The translations under genes and the position numbers were made by a program. The notes under the pieces were generated by a model. That model had not been told where the DNA came from, ran no database searches, and was given only the letters and a program-made list of their open reading frames with translations. Below are positions 7,842 to 19,290 of a stretch of DNA of 64,000 bases, piece after piece. Origin of the DNA: Halichondria panicea. Taxonomy: Eukaryota; Porifera; Demospongiae; Suberitida; Halichondriidae. Location: assembly GCF_963675165.1 (NCBI RefSeq), contig NC_087379.1:124001-188000 (forward strand), in the 5' to 3' direction. Each line of letters starts with the position of its first letter. Positions within the stretch are counted from its first letter, which is position 1.

Positions 7842-10046
7842 CTAGGAAAATATTTGCACTCTATTGTTGTAACGATCAGACACATACACCACACCACACT
7901 GGTCTACTGCTATGCCATCAGGACTGTTGAACTGTCCTGGTCCAGATCCATACGATCCAAACGACTTGAGAAACACTTCATACGCCAACACTGAGACACG
8001 ATTGTTCCCATACTCCCCCACATACACCAGATCATCACTGTCCACACAGATGCTGACAGGGACGTAAAGTGCTTCATTTCCACTGCTATACTTCCCAAAC
8101 TGCGCCAGATAGCCACCATCGGGTGTGAAGACTTGCACTCGATGATTATGATAATCAACCACATACACACAACCACTACGATCGGATGCAACGTCCCAGG
8201 GATAGTTAAACTGTCCATTACCACTGCCTTTACTGCCGAACTTGCTGGAGAATGTGAGGTCAGAGTTGAAGATGTGAAGACAGTGAGCACCCCTATCAAC
8301 CACAAACACCTTCCCATTGACACTGTTGACACACACACCAATCGGATTGTTCAACTGTCCAGGACCATTGCCATGACTACCAGCTGCTATCAGGTCTCCT
8401 CCACGTGAGAACTTCAACAGTCGATGATTACCATTGTCCACCACCAGAATATTGTCATCACCGTCCACTGCAACACCACAAGGACCATTCATCTCCCCAA
8501 CAGCTGTGCCTCGAGTGTCTAATGTTCGCAGCTTGTCTCCTGTGGGGCTAAATATCGAGACAATACCAGCACCCTGTTCAGCCACAATTATCTCCCCAGC
8601 TTGGTTGAGTGCCACTCCACGAGGTCTCTTGAGATCATTGATAGTCTTGATAACAGTTCCTAGTTTATCGATCGGAGTCTTGACTGCCACAGGGAATGGA
8701 CTTCCTGCCACCTCCTCTCCACCCACTCTTACGATCAGCTCGCTGGCCCCGCCCACTGTCAGCTGGTAGGAGATCTCGTACTCTCCCTTCCCTCGTTCCT
8801 TCACAACACATTTTGTGGCTTTGTCAGTTATTTTCGAGATAAGTTTGGCTTCTGGCGGTGCTGAATTTTTGGGGGAGAGAAATTGACAATATGCAGTTAC
8901 TTTTTGTCCAGCGATCGCTTTTTGAGGAATATTAACACAACACAAGACAATGGTTCCAAATTCTTTGCAATCTTTGACTAGCTGAGCAGAAGGCACAAAA
9001 CAGGTGTTGGTTGTCTCACGAGGCTCTAGGGTGTTGGGGTCAAAAGTGTCCACCAGCTCTCTCACTTGCTTCACCACACCTTGCTTCATCTTGAGCACGT
9101 CTCCTGGAGACCCGGTACGAATGCTCTCCCTCACGAAATGCAGGCAGCTGCTACGTTGGGTTTGGAGGATCTCTACCTCCTCTCGCTGAGCAGAGAGGCT
9201 CTTGAGCTTTTGCTGGGTGTGGCCTTCCAACTCCGCCATAAGCTCCCCCTCACGAGCATCAAGAGCTCGACGAATCTCATCAAATTTCGAGTGGATATTG
9301 GTCGCAAGTTTTCCTCCGTGTTCAATAATTTCGGCATGTCGTCCATCCAGATTGACGAGAGCTGTGTCGGTGGCCTCTAGCTGTTTCTCAACGGGTCCCA
9401 GGGAGTCCAGGATCTCTTTCTTGTGGCTCTCAAAGGTGTCGGCAATCACACAGTACTTGTGGTCTTTGTGTATTTGGACGGTGCAATGGATACAGATCAA
9501 CTCCCCACAAGGTTCACAAAAAAGTTTCATATTTTCGTCATGTTTAGGGCAGCGAGGGGACATCTTCTTTGGGGAAACCAAGCGAATCAAATCTCCCTCC
9601 ACTTTTTCAATAGTAACCACTTCGTGACCTTCGAACTCCTCCCATTCTTTGTGCATATCGGTACACTTCTCGCAGATGAACTTGGTGCATTGTCGGCAAA
9701 AGCTGGTGGCTTTACGAGTCGTTTTCACACATTTCTCACAGGCCAATTTCTGAGGCTCTTTCACCTTCTTGAGTGTTTCTTGGATGTCAAAGAGATGGTG
9801 TATATTGAAGGCAGCCTGGAGGCCACTCACACCAGTGGGGGGTAGGGGGGTGGGCCGGCGACACTTGGGGCATTCCAGCTGGCCTTGTCGATTGTGGGCA
9901 ACTATATCCTCGAGACAATGTTGACAGTAGACGTGGAAACAGGAGAGCAGTCGAGGGTTGGTGTAGGGCTCCAGACAGACTAGGCATGACAGCTGGTCCT
10001 CCACTTTGGAGAGAGCTTCTTGAGCAGCACTTGGCCTCTCAGCCAT
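7842..10046 (-). CDS. TRIM-NHL E3 ubiquitin ligase, copy T1
   Basis: Complete 734-residue protein in one exon. It resembles the TRIM2/TRIM3/TRIM71 group: a RING E3 ubiquitin ligase with an NHL propeller that binds RNA or protein. RING at residues 21-62 has all eight zinc ligands (C21, C24, C36, H38, C41, C44, C59, C62). B-box 1 is at about 103-141 and B-box 2 at about 166-200 (CPKH...CEPC...ICIHC). The coiled coil spans about 205-345, a filamin-like domain about 380-470, and six NHL blades about 478 to the end. There is no signal peptide or membrane segment, so it is cytosolic. The ATG at 10046 is chosen because MAERPSAAQEAL is shared by all four copies and an acceptor (CCCTCAG) lies 10 bp upstream, implying a spliced 5' leader. 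Blades 2 and 5 each lack a residue present in the other copies. A variant ATTAAA lies about 15 bp past the stop. Confidence 0.93.
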   Translation of the reverse strand: MAERPSAAQEALSKVEDQLSCLVCLEPYTNPRLLSCFHVYCQHCLEDIVAHNRQGQLECPKCRRPTPLPPTGVSGLQAAFNIHHLFDIQETLKKVKEPQKLACEKCVKTTRKATSFCRQCTKFICEKCTDMHKEWEEFEGHEVVTIEKVEGDLIRLVSPKKMSPRCPKHDENMKLFCEPCGELICIHCTVQIHKDHKYCVIADTFESHKKEILDSLGPVEKQLEATDTALVNLDGRHAEIIEHGGKLATNIHSKFDEIRRALDAREGELMAELEGHTQQKLKSLSAQREEVEILQTQRSSCLHFVRESIRTGSPGDVLKMKQGVVKQVRELVDTFDPNTLEPRETTNTCFVPSAQLVKDCKEFGTIVLCCVNIPQKAIAGQKVTAYCQFLSPKNSAPPEAKLISKITDKATKCVVKERGKGEYEISYQLTVGGASELIVRVGGEEVAGSPFPVAVKTPIDKLGTVIKTINDLKRPRGVALNQAGEIIVAEQGAGIVSIFSPTGDKLRTLDTRGTAVGEMNGPCGVAVDGDDNILVVDNGNHRLLKFSRGGDLIAAGSHGNGPGQLNNPIGVCVNSVNGKVFVVDRGAHCLHIFNSDLTFSSKFGSKGSGNGQFNYPWDVASDRSGCVYVVDYHNHRVQVFTPDGGYLAQFGKYSSGNEALYVPVSICVDSDDLVYVGEYGNNRVSVLAYEVFLKSFGSYGSGPGQFNSPDGIAVDQCGVVYVSDRYNNRVQIFS

Positions 10047-12402
<2,356 letters not shown>

Positions 12403-12508
12403 CTCACGTGCTTTGAACTTGTAGAGGAAAAATCTCTCTTGACCTGACACCACCAGTAGCTGGTAGAAGGTAGGCAGCAATCACTGCATCATCCTCCAGA
12501 GCTGTCAA
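12403..12508 (-). other. Unrecognised single-copy exon-like ORF
   Basis: An open stretch (LTALEDDAVIAAYLLPATGG) sits between a CACACTCCAG acceptor at 12509 and a donor at about 12402-12408. It occurs only once in the window and I do not recognise it. It could be a real exon of NUP210 or another gene, or chance. Confidence 0.3.
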
Positions 12509-12654
12509 CTGGAGTGTGTGTGCAATAATTATAAAGCCAATGTTAGAATTATAGAATTTTAGGCCTAAATCTTCGGCATTAATTAGACACAGATCAGGGT
12601 CACAGCGTGCACCAGTATCCCCCTCCCCTACACACACACAGTAGGTACACTGAC

Positions 12655-12811
12655 CAAGAGAAGCAACCTTGAGGGGAGCTCAGAGTGAAGTTGACCTTGA
12701 CTCCAGTGCTAGAGGGGACATAGGGAAGTAAAACCACTTCCCCAGAGAGCTGGCTTTATGAAGGGAGCAGAAGAGTGTGAGGACCGTGGCTGCTATCAAG
12801 GCTGCCTTCAT
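12655..12811 (-). pseudogene. NUP210: NUP210-like first exon, copy 2 (frameshifted)
   Basis: ATG at 12811 and an intact signal peptide (MKAALIAATVLTLFCSLHKA), then SSLGK. There, 13 bp present in other copies are missing and the mature part runs in another frame. It lies below the split NHR-kinase gene, the same neighbour order as in the other copies. Non-functional. Confidence 0.75.
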
Positions 12812-13067
12812 CTTGATATCCAGTGCAGTATATATAATAGGTAGTTTAGCTTTAAAAGTCCCACACGGCTTTCTGACCTCTGACCCCACGCAACACCCAC
12901 TCATCTTGAGCAGCCCCTCCCCCACTTTGTCTGCAGAGAACACGTAATAATTCTTATAAAATTGACAAAAAAAGACAGCCAAAATAATTATCACACAAAT
13001 AAACTAAATAATGATTAACATGCATGGGGTAGTCGAAAACTATTTCACACGTTTATAAATAAATGTC

Positions 13068-13251
13068 CTAAGGCTCCGAGTCCAATTGTTTGATGTGGTG
13101 TAACACAGTGTCCATGGAGGGTCTGTCCTGAGGGGAGTGAGAGACACAGGAGGTGATGAGTGGGTGGAGCTCCCGCCATACAACTTCCATACTCGATAGC
13201 AAACGAAAAAACAGTTCAGATTTTGGAAATGTTCGAGTCACCACTTCACAA
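13068..13251 (-). pseudogene. C-terminal remnant of the NHR-kinase gene
   Basis: Reads CEVVTRTFPKSELFF, then WRELHPLITSCVSHSPQDRP and a TAG stop at 13068. This is the C-lobe end that should follow FGVL of the kinase exon at 14104. The two parts are separated by 852 bp of inserted DNA. The reading frame of this part is still open, so the break looks recent. Confidence 0.75.
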
Positions 13252-14103
13252 ACTAGTGTTCAAGCTGGCGCTGTGCTAATGCCTCTCGCCATGTTTTTGC
13301 TTTCGCTCAAAAGTATTAGAGTGTTATCTATAATGAATTTTATATTAAAGTTAGCTTATCTATATAAAGTCACTGAGAAGAAAAGACTTATTTACATGCA
13401 TCTATTGTAAGTTATTATTTTTTGTATTATGTGGCTTACCAGGACATCAAGAAAGAAGAAAATTGATTCTTCCAGGATCTGTAGTTCAGTGTATATAATA
13501 TCTAAGAAGAAAAGACCTGTGTACATGCATATTGTTATCTATATTGTTATATGGTAGTGTTTTGTGGCTTACCAGGCCCTCAAGACAAAGATGATTCTGC
13601 CAGGAGGATCTGGATCTGGATCTTGGATATTATTTTCTCACACATGGGGAATGAGCGCGCATGCGCATTACATCCACAGGAATAATTAAAGGGTGTGTCC
13701 AAAGAGATCAATTTTACAAATGGCTACTGTACTGCTAGCTAGCTGTTTTAACAGATATTTTCTGAGTATTGTAGCTAACAAAAAGCTAGCGCTTTAGTGC
13801 AAGGCTAACTCATATGTTGAATAGAAAGTTTGTGCGGACAGATGATGCTATGAAAGATTCTGAAGAGACTGCAACAGCCTTCAATGTGAGTCAAACTAGC
13901 CATAACTCGAGAAAGAAGCTTTAGTTTGCTAATCCACGAATCAAAATCCAAGAGAACGTGGCTAGAAGCCTATAAAAGCTGTTAGTTTTCGTCGCATTGT
14001 AACCGTTGAGCAGTTATAGCTGGAATACACACACACACACACAGACAGACACACACACAGTCAGCTTTACCGTATCCCTCGTGCGGCTACGCCTCGAGGC
14101 ATA
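13252..14103. mobile_element. Insertion splitting the kinase exon
   Basis: Interrupts the codons after DVYSFGVL; TTGT appears at both junctions, a possible 4-bp target duplication. Toward the kinase the insert ends in ATGCCTCGAGGCG; near the other end ATGCCTCTCGCC occurs in opposite orientation, a weak terminal inverted repeat. It includes ACACAC/AGAC repeats at 14026-14058. No transposase reading frame, so it is non-autonomous or composite. Confidence 0.6.
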
Positions 14104-15190
14104 ACAAGCACTCCAAAACTGTACACATCGATCTTTGTCGTCTGTTGTGGTGGTGGTTGTGGGGAGTACGGAGATTGAGGATAGGCCTCAGGGGCAGTGT
14201 ACAGGATAGCACCTTCTCCAGGAGTAGTGGCATCTCGAGCTAGGTTGGCTGATCCAAAGTCAGAGAGTTTGGCAACCCATTTGTTGTTGGGTAGAGAGAG
14301 AAGGAGGACATTAGCAGAGCTCACATCTCTGTGGATGATGGGTTCCCTCTGTCGGTGGAGATAAACCAGAGCTGAGGAGATGTCTCCAAAGATCCTTCGC
14401 TTGTTGGGACCAACACGATTGTCCTGGTAGGCAGAACGTAGAGAGGTATCCAGTAGCTCTGTGACAATCATGGGACCTGTTTGCTCGTTGAGGACGGCAG
14501 CAACAAAGAGGACAAGGTTGGGGTGGCGGATCTGAGCCATGGTGCGAATCTCACGACGAATTCGATCCATCGTAGTCTGTCGTAGGATTTCAGGATACAC
14601 TCGTTTTACGGCCACCGTTGTTCCTCTAAAAGTTTCCTTGGCAACGTAGCCCCAGGCCCCTCGGCCAAGAATCTCGTCCTCTCTAATAGACACCTCCTCT
14701 GGAGACACCTGCCAGAACTCCACCTCCTGAGGGTGGCTGCTACGATTGGTGGCTGAGAGAGAGGCCACTCCTCGTTGGAGGACGTCCACTTGTCCTCTAA
14801 GGGTCCCTATCAGCTGTTGGTTTTCTGTGTCAGATATTTTTCGTTGGTTGTTGGCATATGTTAGTTGTTCATTGGATCTTGCCCACTGTTCATTGGCAAG
14901 TGTTAGTTGTTGCTGTAGTTGAGTGTTTTCTTGGACTTTTTCAGCTACCTCTCGTTGAAGCTCTTGAATGTCTGAGCGTGATTGTATGAGCAGTTCATTA
15001 GCTCTTGTTAGTTGTTGTTGAATATCTTCCACAAGTGGGGTTGAGACTGTTTTTGTGACATCATTTCGTGACTTAGTTGATCCAAACCCTAGTCTTGCAA
15101 ACAACGACTGTGTTCCCACTGCTTTAGGTGTTGCATCCTGTGCTAGTCCCATCTCTCTCAGCCTCTTCTCTGAGTCAGGGTTTCTGGACA
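14104..15190 (-). CDS. TKL protein kinase exon with coiled coil (C-lobe interrupted)
   Basis: Exon with an acceptor at 15191-15192. The first ~120 residues are rich in Leu, Gln and Glu heptads (NELLIQSRSDIQELQREV...) and predict a coiled coil. The kinase domain then has the glycine loop GRGAWGYV, the lysine in VAVKRV, RREIRTM for helix C, the catalytic loop HRDVSSANVLL, DFGSANL, an APE-type YTAPEAY, and DVYSFGVL. Key catalytic residues K, D (HRD) and D (DFG) are present, so the N-lobe and active site are intact. After FGVL the frame runs into the insertion and stops after MPRGVAARGIR at 14067, losing subdomains X-XI. As written the product is a truncated kinase. Confidence 0.85.
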
Positions 15191-15245
15191 CTGTGGGGGA
15201 GTGAACACATGTGACTACACATACACTGTACTAGTAATAGCTTAC

Positions 15246-15582
15246 CAGTGCAAATCTCTGCCTTGACTTGTTTACACAGTGTATACACACTCACGACCCC
15301 CCACATAGGTGTGTCCAGGGGGTAGTCCTTCACACGTACAGACCCTCTCCACACATCATTCACAAACCAGTGGACCTCCTTTTTCAGCGTCAGCAACATT
15401 CCTAAGGAATCACCCTCTACAAAATCATCAGTGTTGAAATCCAGTTTACAGTGTTTCTTGTCCTTGTAATAGAGAGTACGGCCACTAATATTCAGTAAAT
15501 GCTTGTGATCCTCTCGCCATCTCAAATATGTTAACTGTGTCAGTGTCGAATTCTCCGGGTTCTCTCCAGTGAAACCAATTTG
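15246..15582 (-). CDS. NHR (Neuralized) domain, second exon of kinase gene
   Basis: 337-bp exon between a GACAG acceptor (15583-15584) and an ACTG|GTAAGC donor. It encodes IGFTGENPENS, LNISGRTLYYKDKKHC, a VHWFVNDVWRGSV strand pair and PMWGVVSVYTLCKQVKAEI. This is the second half of a Neuralized homology repeat, matching the family pattern (GFT..nP, ...hfginGe..., PLWaliDvYG). It joins in frame with the exons on both sides. Confidence 0.8.
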
Positions 15583-15671
15583 CTGTCAAAGAGAGCGAAT
15601 TAATTTAATATACAAGTACATGAATAAGCTACAGATGATAAGAGATCCGATGCGCTGGTAAAAATTAATAC

Positions 15672-15928
15672 CTTGCACACACCAAATGAGCTCTCACCAT
15701 TCCACCAGCCCAACCTCCCTCCTTCTCTGTCACAGTGACCTTGAGCATCTGTCCAACAACCACTGGCTCACTGGTGAACACTATACCATAGTTATGGCTC
15801 TTAGTCCTAGTGGCTACTGTGTTCCTCTTTGTTAGTTCAACATTCCTCCCCTTGTTCCTATGGAAGGTAACGGGAGAGCTGCTCCATTCCACTCCACCAA
15901 ACAAGACACCATCATCACTTGTAGCCAT
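15672..15928 (-). CDS. NHR domain, first exon of kinase gene
   Basis: The likely start ATG is at 15928 (MATSDDGVLFGGVEWSSSP), then VTFHRNKGRNVELTKRNTVA, GIVFTSEPVVVGQMLKVTV and GGWAGGM before an AAG|GTATTA donor. The FH..KGRNV..., GIVF...VGQ and GW.GG motifs define an NHR domain. In Neuralized E3 ligases NHR binds Delta-type tails or other partners. Here it leads into a coiled coil and a kinase, an architecture I do not know from vertebrates or flies. An upstream coding exon is possible, since the frame stays open to about 16015. Confidence 0.78.
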
Positions 15929-16306
15929 CAGTCTTGCAACACTAGCCCCGCCCCCACATTGCATGTTTACACATAACGCCCCCACATTGCATTCTGTTAT
16001 ACACACACACACCATAGTAGCCTCGATTCCAGGCCGCTCTCAATTGAGAAAGACCTCTGGTGAGAGGGGCTGGGATCGAGGCTAACACCATAGATAATCT
16101 ATGCACACACACACACAACACAGTTAGTGGAGTGGAGTCATATCTTGTAGCCATCTTGTATACCAGCCCCGCCCCCACATTGCAGGGGTACACCATTTAC
16201 ACACACTGCCCCCGCATAATTGTATTCAGTACAACGAACACGTCACACCATAGATAGTATAGTCACACACACACACACATAGTGCAGTCCAATTAGAGCC
16301 AGTGAG
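15929..16306. other. Upstream region of NHR-kinase, no gene
   Basis: CA-rich sequence with two related segments holding GCCCCCACATTGCA and a small element at 16018-16084. It may include the kinase promoter; no motif stands out. Confidence 0.4.
16018..16084. mobile_element. 67-bp foldback MITE with 9-bp target duplication
   Basis: The termini TAGCCTCGATTCCAGGCC and GGGATCGAGGCTA are inverted repeats. ACACCATAG flanks both sides (16009-16017 and 16085-16093). The target length and the TAG-CTCG terminus are like the element at 1966, so they may belong to one Mutator-like family. Confidence 0.8.
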
Positions 16307-16360
16307 CTAATACTTGGTAACACTTTTCCACGGCTTTTCCTTCCTCCACAGCACAATCTC
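16307..16360 (-). pseudogene. VPS26: VPS26-like terminal exon, displaced copy
   Basis: Encodes EIVLWRKEKPWKSVTKY then TAG, after a CCCTGCAG acceptor. EIVLWRK directly follows FKQQ in VPS26 proteins (QEVVLWRK). No VPS26 body exon is upstream here; TRIM-upstream sequence begins at about 16525. The paired copy is at 55080-55133. Isolated exon, so not a gene by itself. Confidence 0.7.
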
Positions 16361-16529
16361 CTGCAGGGGGAGGAGGGTTTATATTATACACAACAGTATA
16401 CGCACTGCAATCGTAATTATAATTCCCTATCGTTAAAACGATTGAATCACTGCATGGTACTTACACATGCACAAACGTATTTATGTATCGTAGAAACTGG
16501 ATTATTAGCGCATGCGCTTTTGGGCTCAT

Positions 16530-16993
16530 ACAATGTCACCCTCCATGTTAACAACACTCCATACCATGTTGAAATTGATCTCACATCATGCACCCATGCC
16601 AATGCACACACACAAGATCACAAAATGTATTCAAATTCATCATAATACAAAATCAGCATACATACATACATACATACATACGGATGATAATCTCTATGTG
16701 TATAATTATGTTAGAACACTCTTAATTGGGTCCATGAGATGCATGGTTGAGTGGACTCCATTGCCCCACCCACTCACACCACCGGCCTTCTCTTGTGGTC
16801 GGGATATTTACACATCAAAACTTTTCTTGCTAATGACAATAATCCAGTGTTGAAGGAATGAGCAATATATACAAGCTCAACAACGCACCAGGAGATACCC
16901 AGCGAGACAGAGACGAAACAATCAACACTATAGGCAAAAAAAACAACAACCCAGGAACCACAACAAAACAAAACAAAGATAGATCATCATTAA
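16530..16993. repeat. Orphan copy of the TRIM-NHL upstream region
   Basis: Matches 10437-10900 closely, including the (CATA)n tract, but no TRIM coding sequence follows on its minus-strand side; it is joined at about 16525 to VPS26 flank. Shows that the upstream region has been duplicated apart from the gene. Confidence 0.75.
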
Positions 16994-17250
16994 ATGTTTT
17001 TATGCCTAGGCCCACCGCATAACATTTCCAACGTATCCGTCCATAACCTCAGCTCAGGATCTCTGAACACTGAACAACTAACACTACTCACTAAAGGACT
17101 CTCCTTCACACCAACCCCTAACATTGATAATACTGTACAATATCACCAACTACTACGTCAATACAATGAGTTCACAAGATCACCTAGACCAATCTACACA
17201 CACGCACTTTCAAGAGAACAACCTGAACAATCCCTTACAGATAGACCATA
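16994..17250 (+). mobile_element. Retroelement fragment (Penelope-like N-terminal region)
   Basis: Reads VHNLSSGSLNTEQLTLLTKG and LSFTPTPNIDNTVQYHQL, the 'NLS..LT..e..LLsKGl.F.P.P' pattern seen just before the reverse transcriptase of Penelope-like and related elements. It stops early and there is no RT domain here. A longer copy is at 61140-61745. Confidence 0.6.
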
Positions 17251-17416
17251 ATTCTACAGACGAATGAAATTTTTATCGAAATCGAATTTTGTAACTTACA
17301 CTCAAGTATAATTATTCACAAATGCCCACTTTAGAAACTAGCATCTTGACTAATGGCAAATCCAACTAAGGTTAGATCTTATACATACTCTCTTTTTCCA
17401 AACACACACACAACTA

Positions 17417-17667
17417 CAGTAGAACCTCGATTATCTGGGCACCTTGGTTCCAGAAGCAGGCCGGATAATCGAATAGATAAACCACGCCTTGATCCACCCA
17501 CTTTATTGATAAACAGCAGTGCCACATGGTTGTCTGCGCATGCGTAGAAGATAAGCAGGCATGTCTCCATGGTAACAGCTACACCGCGCATGCGCGTTTG
17601 AGGGACACGCCCATTTTCTGATCTGATAACAAGAAAACTGCCAAGCCGGATAATCAAGGTTCTACTG
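17417..17667. mobile_element. Pogo/Tigger-like MITE, TA target
   Basis: Inverted termini CAGTAGAACCTCGATTATC and its partner CAGTAGAACCTTGATTATC (read inward) with TA at both flanks. Terminus and TA target fit pogo-type Tc1/mariner MITEs. Internal 251 bp has no coding capacity. Confidence 0.85.
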
Positions 17668-18400
17668 TAATTAGCAAATCCACATCCTCAGAACCAAGGT
17701 TAGATCTTACACTGATTGTACATGTAGCTACAAGCCACAGAACACCTAAACGTAAGATGATACCCAGATATAGGAATCACATGAGCCTAAACGTTAAACA
17801 CAATCGTCATGGTATTAAATTAGCTGCAAAGAAAGAACATCCTCAAAATGGAGAGAAAGATTCTAACGTTGTCACGTGGGTTACATTTTGCTCGTCTCAC
17901 TACTACATCAAACAATAGAACGATCTTTGGGCATTCAATTTCAACAATTTTCTAAGATAATATACCTTTCAAATCTTGCCATCAAAGTTCCGCTACAAAA
18001 CTAATTTGGACACAACCATGGATAATAGCTGAGGGTCCAAGGCCGAAAAATTACACCAAAGAAATTTTGGATTGAAACACATCATTTGAAAGTCTCTTTC
18101 TAAACATTAATTTTAAGCAAATAATATAAAAAATAATTTTGACATTGGATCAACGATACTAAAGTTATGGCTGTTTAGTGTTTCCCTCCTCTAAAAAGAA
18201 TACCCTGACTACAAACAAAAGGATTATATGTACTAGCCTCGTTCACCGGCCTACCCTGGGATCCAGGCTATAATTATATGTACATGACATAATTATGTAC
18301 AGTACATGACCTTGCAGTATTGACCCTAAACACACACCTGGGTACATACTGTCAAGGAGGTCATGATGAACACACACTAACCTGAGGAGATAGGTTCTCC
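17668..18400. repeat. Relic repeat region, no gene
   Basis: Same relic repeat as 11645-12402, ending in TAAAGTTATGGCTGTTTA, then the start of the FARSB block (from about 18190). A 37-bp hairpin-prone segment, TAGCCTCG...CCAGGCTA at 18235-18271, is kept in every FARSB block (29425, 39692, 49145, 62482). Confidence 0.5.
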
Positions 18401-18488
18401 CTGGAGAGTACGGAGGGCAGGTACTGGTTGGAGGAGGCCGTGAGAACAGCTGCACCAGACACACCTCCCAGTCTCACACACACTAGAG
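18382..18488 (-). other. Unrecognised conserved exon (F3), copy 1
   Basis: Encodes LGGVSGAAVLTASSNQYLP and SRENLSPQ between a splice acceptor-like AG and a CCTCAG|GTTAGTG donor. It follows the FARSB-like exon but does not resemble the end of FARSB that I know. Here the upstream TGTGCAG acceptor is changed to TGTTCAG (gctgaac on the + strand). Confidence 0.45.
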
Positions 18489-18505
18489 CTGAACAACAGA
18501 CACAC

Positions 18506-18966
18506 CGGGATGGAGCACGCCCAGTTTCCCGATCACCTTCCCACGTAAACACACCTCTGCACAATGGCCCGGGAAATAGGTAGAGTGTGTGTGCAGGGGA
18601 GGGGGCGGTAAACACAAGCAGTGCAGAAGTGTGGGCAGTGAGCAAGTGTAGTTGTAGGAATTAATTTTCTGACAAAATAATCTTCCCAACACATACACTT
18701 CAAAAAACCTCAAGGCCATTTATTCCCAACAAACTGGACTGAATGCATATACAGTAGTTCCTTCACAAGTCCCTAACACACATACACAGCTGTGCTTATG
18801 CAACCCTCATCTTCAGCTGCCTTGAGGAAGTATCCACTGCCATCTTTGGTGAAGGACACCTCTAGCAGCTACATGACACGGTCCAGTAGTCCATGGATCA
18901 CTTCAAACCCGGGGGTACGAATATAATACACTGCACACAACCGACGATGGTTCCGTGTTCCCACAT
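18506..18966 (-). pseudogene. FARSB: FARSB-like exons, copy 1
   Basis: Exons of the beta subunit of cytosolic phenylalanyl-tRNA synthetase, which charges tRNA-Phe as an alpha2-beta2 enzyme. Exon 18811-18966 encodes VGTRNHRRLCAVYY and TPGFEVIHGLLDRVM, then a TAG where the family has Gln, then LLEVSFTKDGSGYFLKAAE. Exon 18506-18583 encodes FPGHCAEVCLRGKVIGKLGV. Private defects: the donor of the first exon is changed from GTGAGG to ATGAGG, and a 7-bp loss removes the acceptor of the second. Only the tRNA-synthetase C-terminal region is represented. Confidence 0.8.
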
Positions 18967-19290
18967 CTACAGCATAGGACACACAAATTAGTGAGCTTTG
19001 GCACTGCGAGCAATTAGCGGTTTTAAGACACTTTAACCATGGGCTATTATTCATGGTATGGCCAAATTGGCAAATACTTTTATCTCTCAAATATAAACTT
19101 TGATGACAAGTCTTTTTCTAAGCTTTCAGAAAATCAGAAAATCATTGAAATTGTATCCATGGAATTCAAGTTATGGCAGCTAAAAGATAGCTCTGAAAAC
19201 AGGCCTGATTCTGAAAAAACACTCACGCCTTCCCCTAGAAAACAGAAGATTAATTAATGTCAGCACTTCCGTCTCTAAAAAACTGCTTAT
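18967..19290. repeat. Right half of composite foldback repeat
   Basis: Spacer between FARSB-like and ABCF3-like exons. It holds CCATGGGCTATTATTCATGG and the right arm of the foldback element that is complete at 30309-30657; the left arm is deleted here. No gene. Confidence 0.6.

Noticed and set aside
8133-9845. Sizeable + strand frames antisense to the TRIM-NHL genes
   Set aside because: They mirror the codon pattern of the minus-strand genes and recur as shadows in all four copies.
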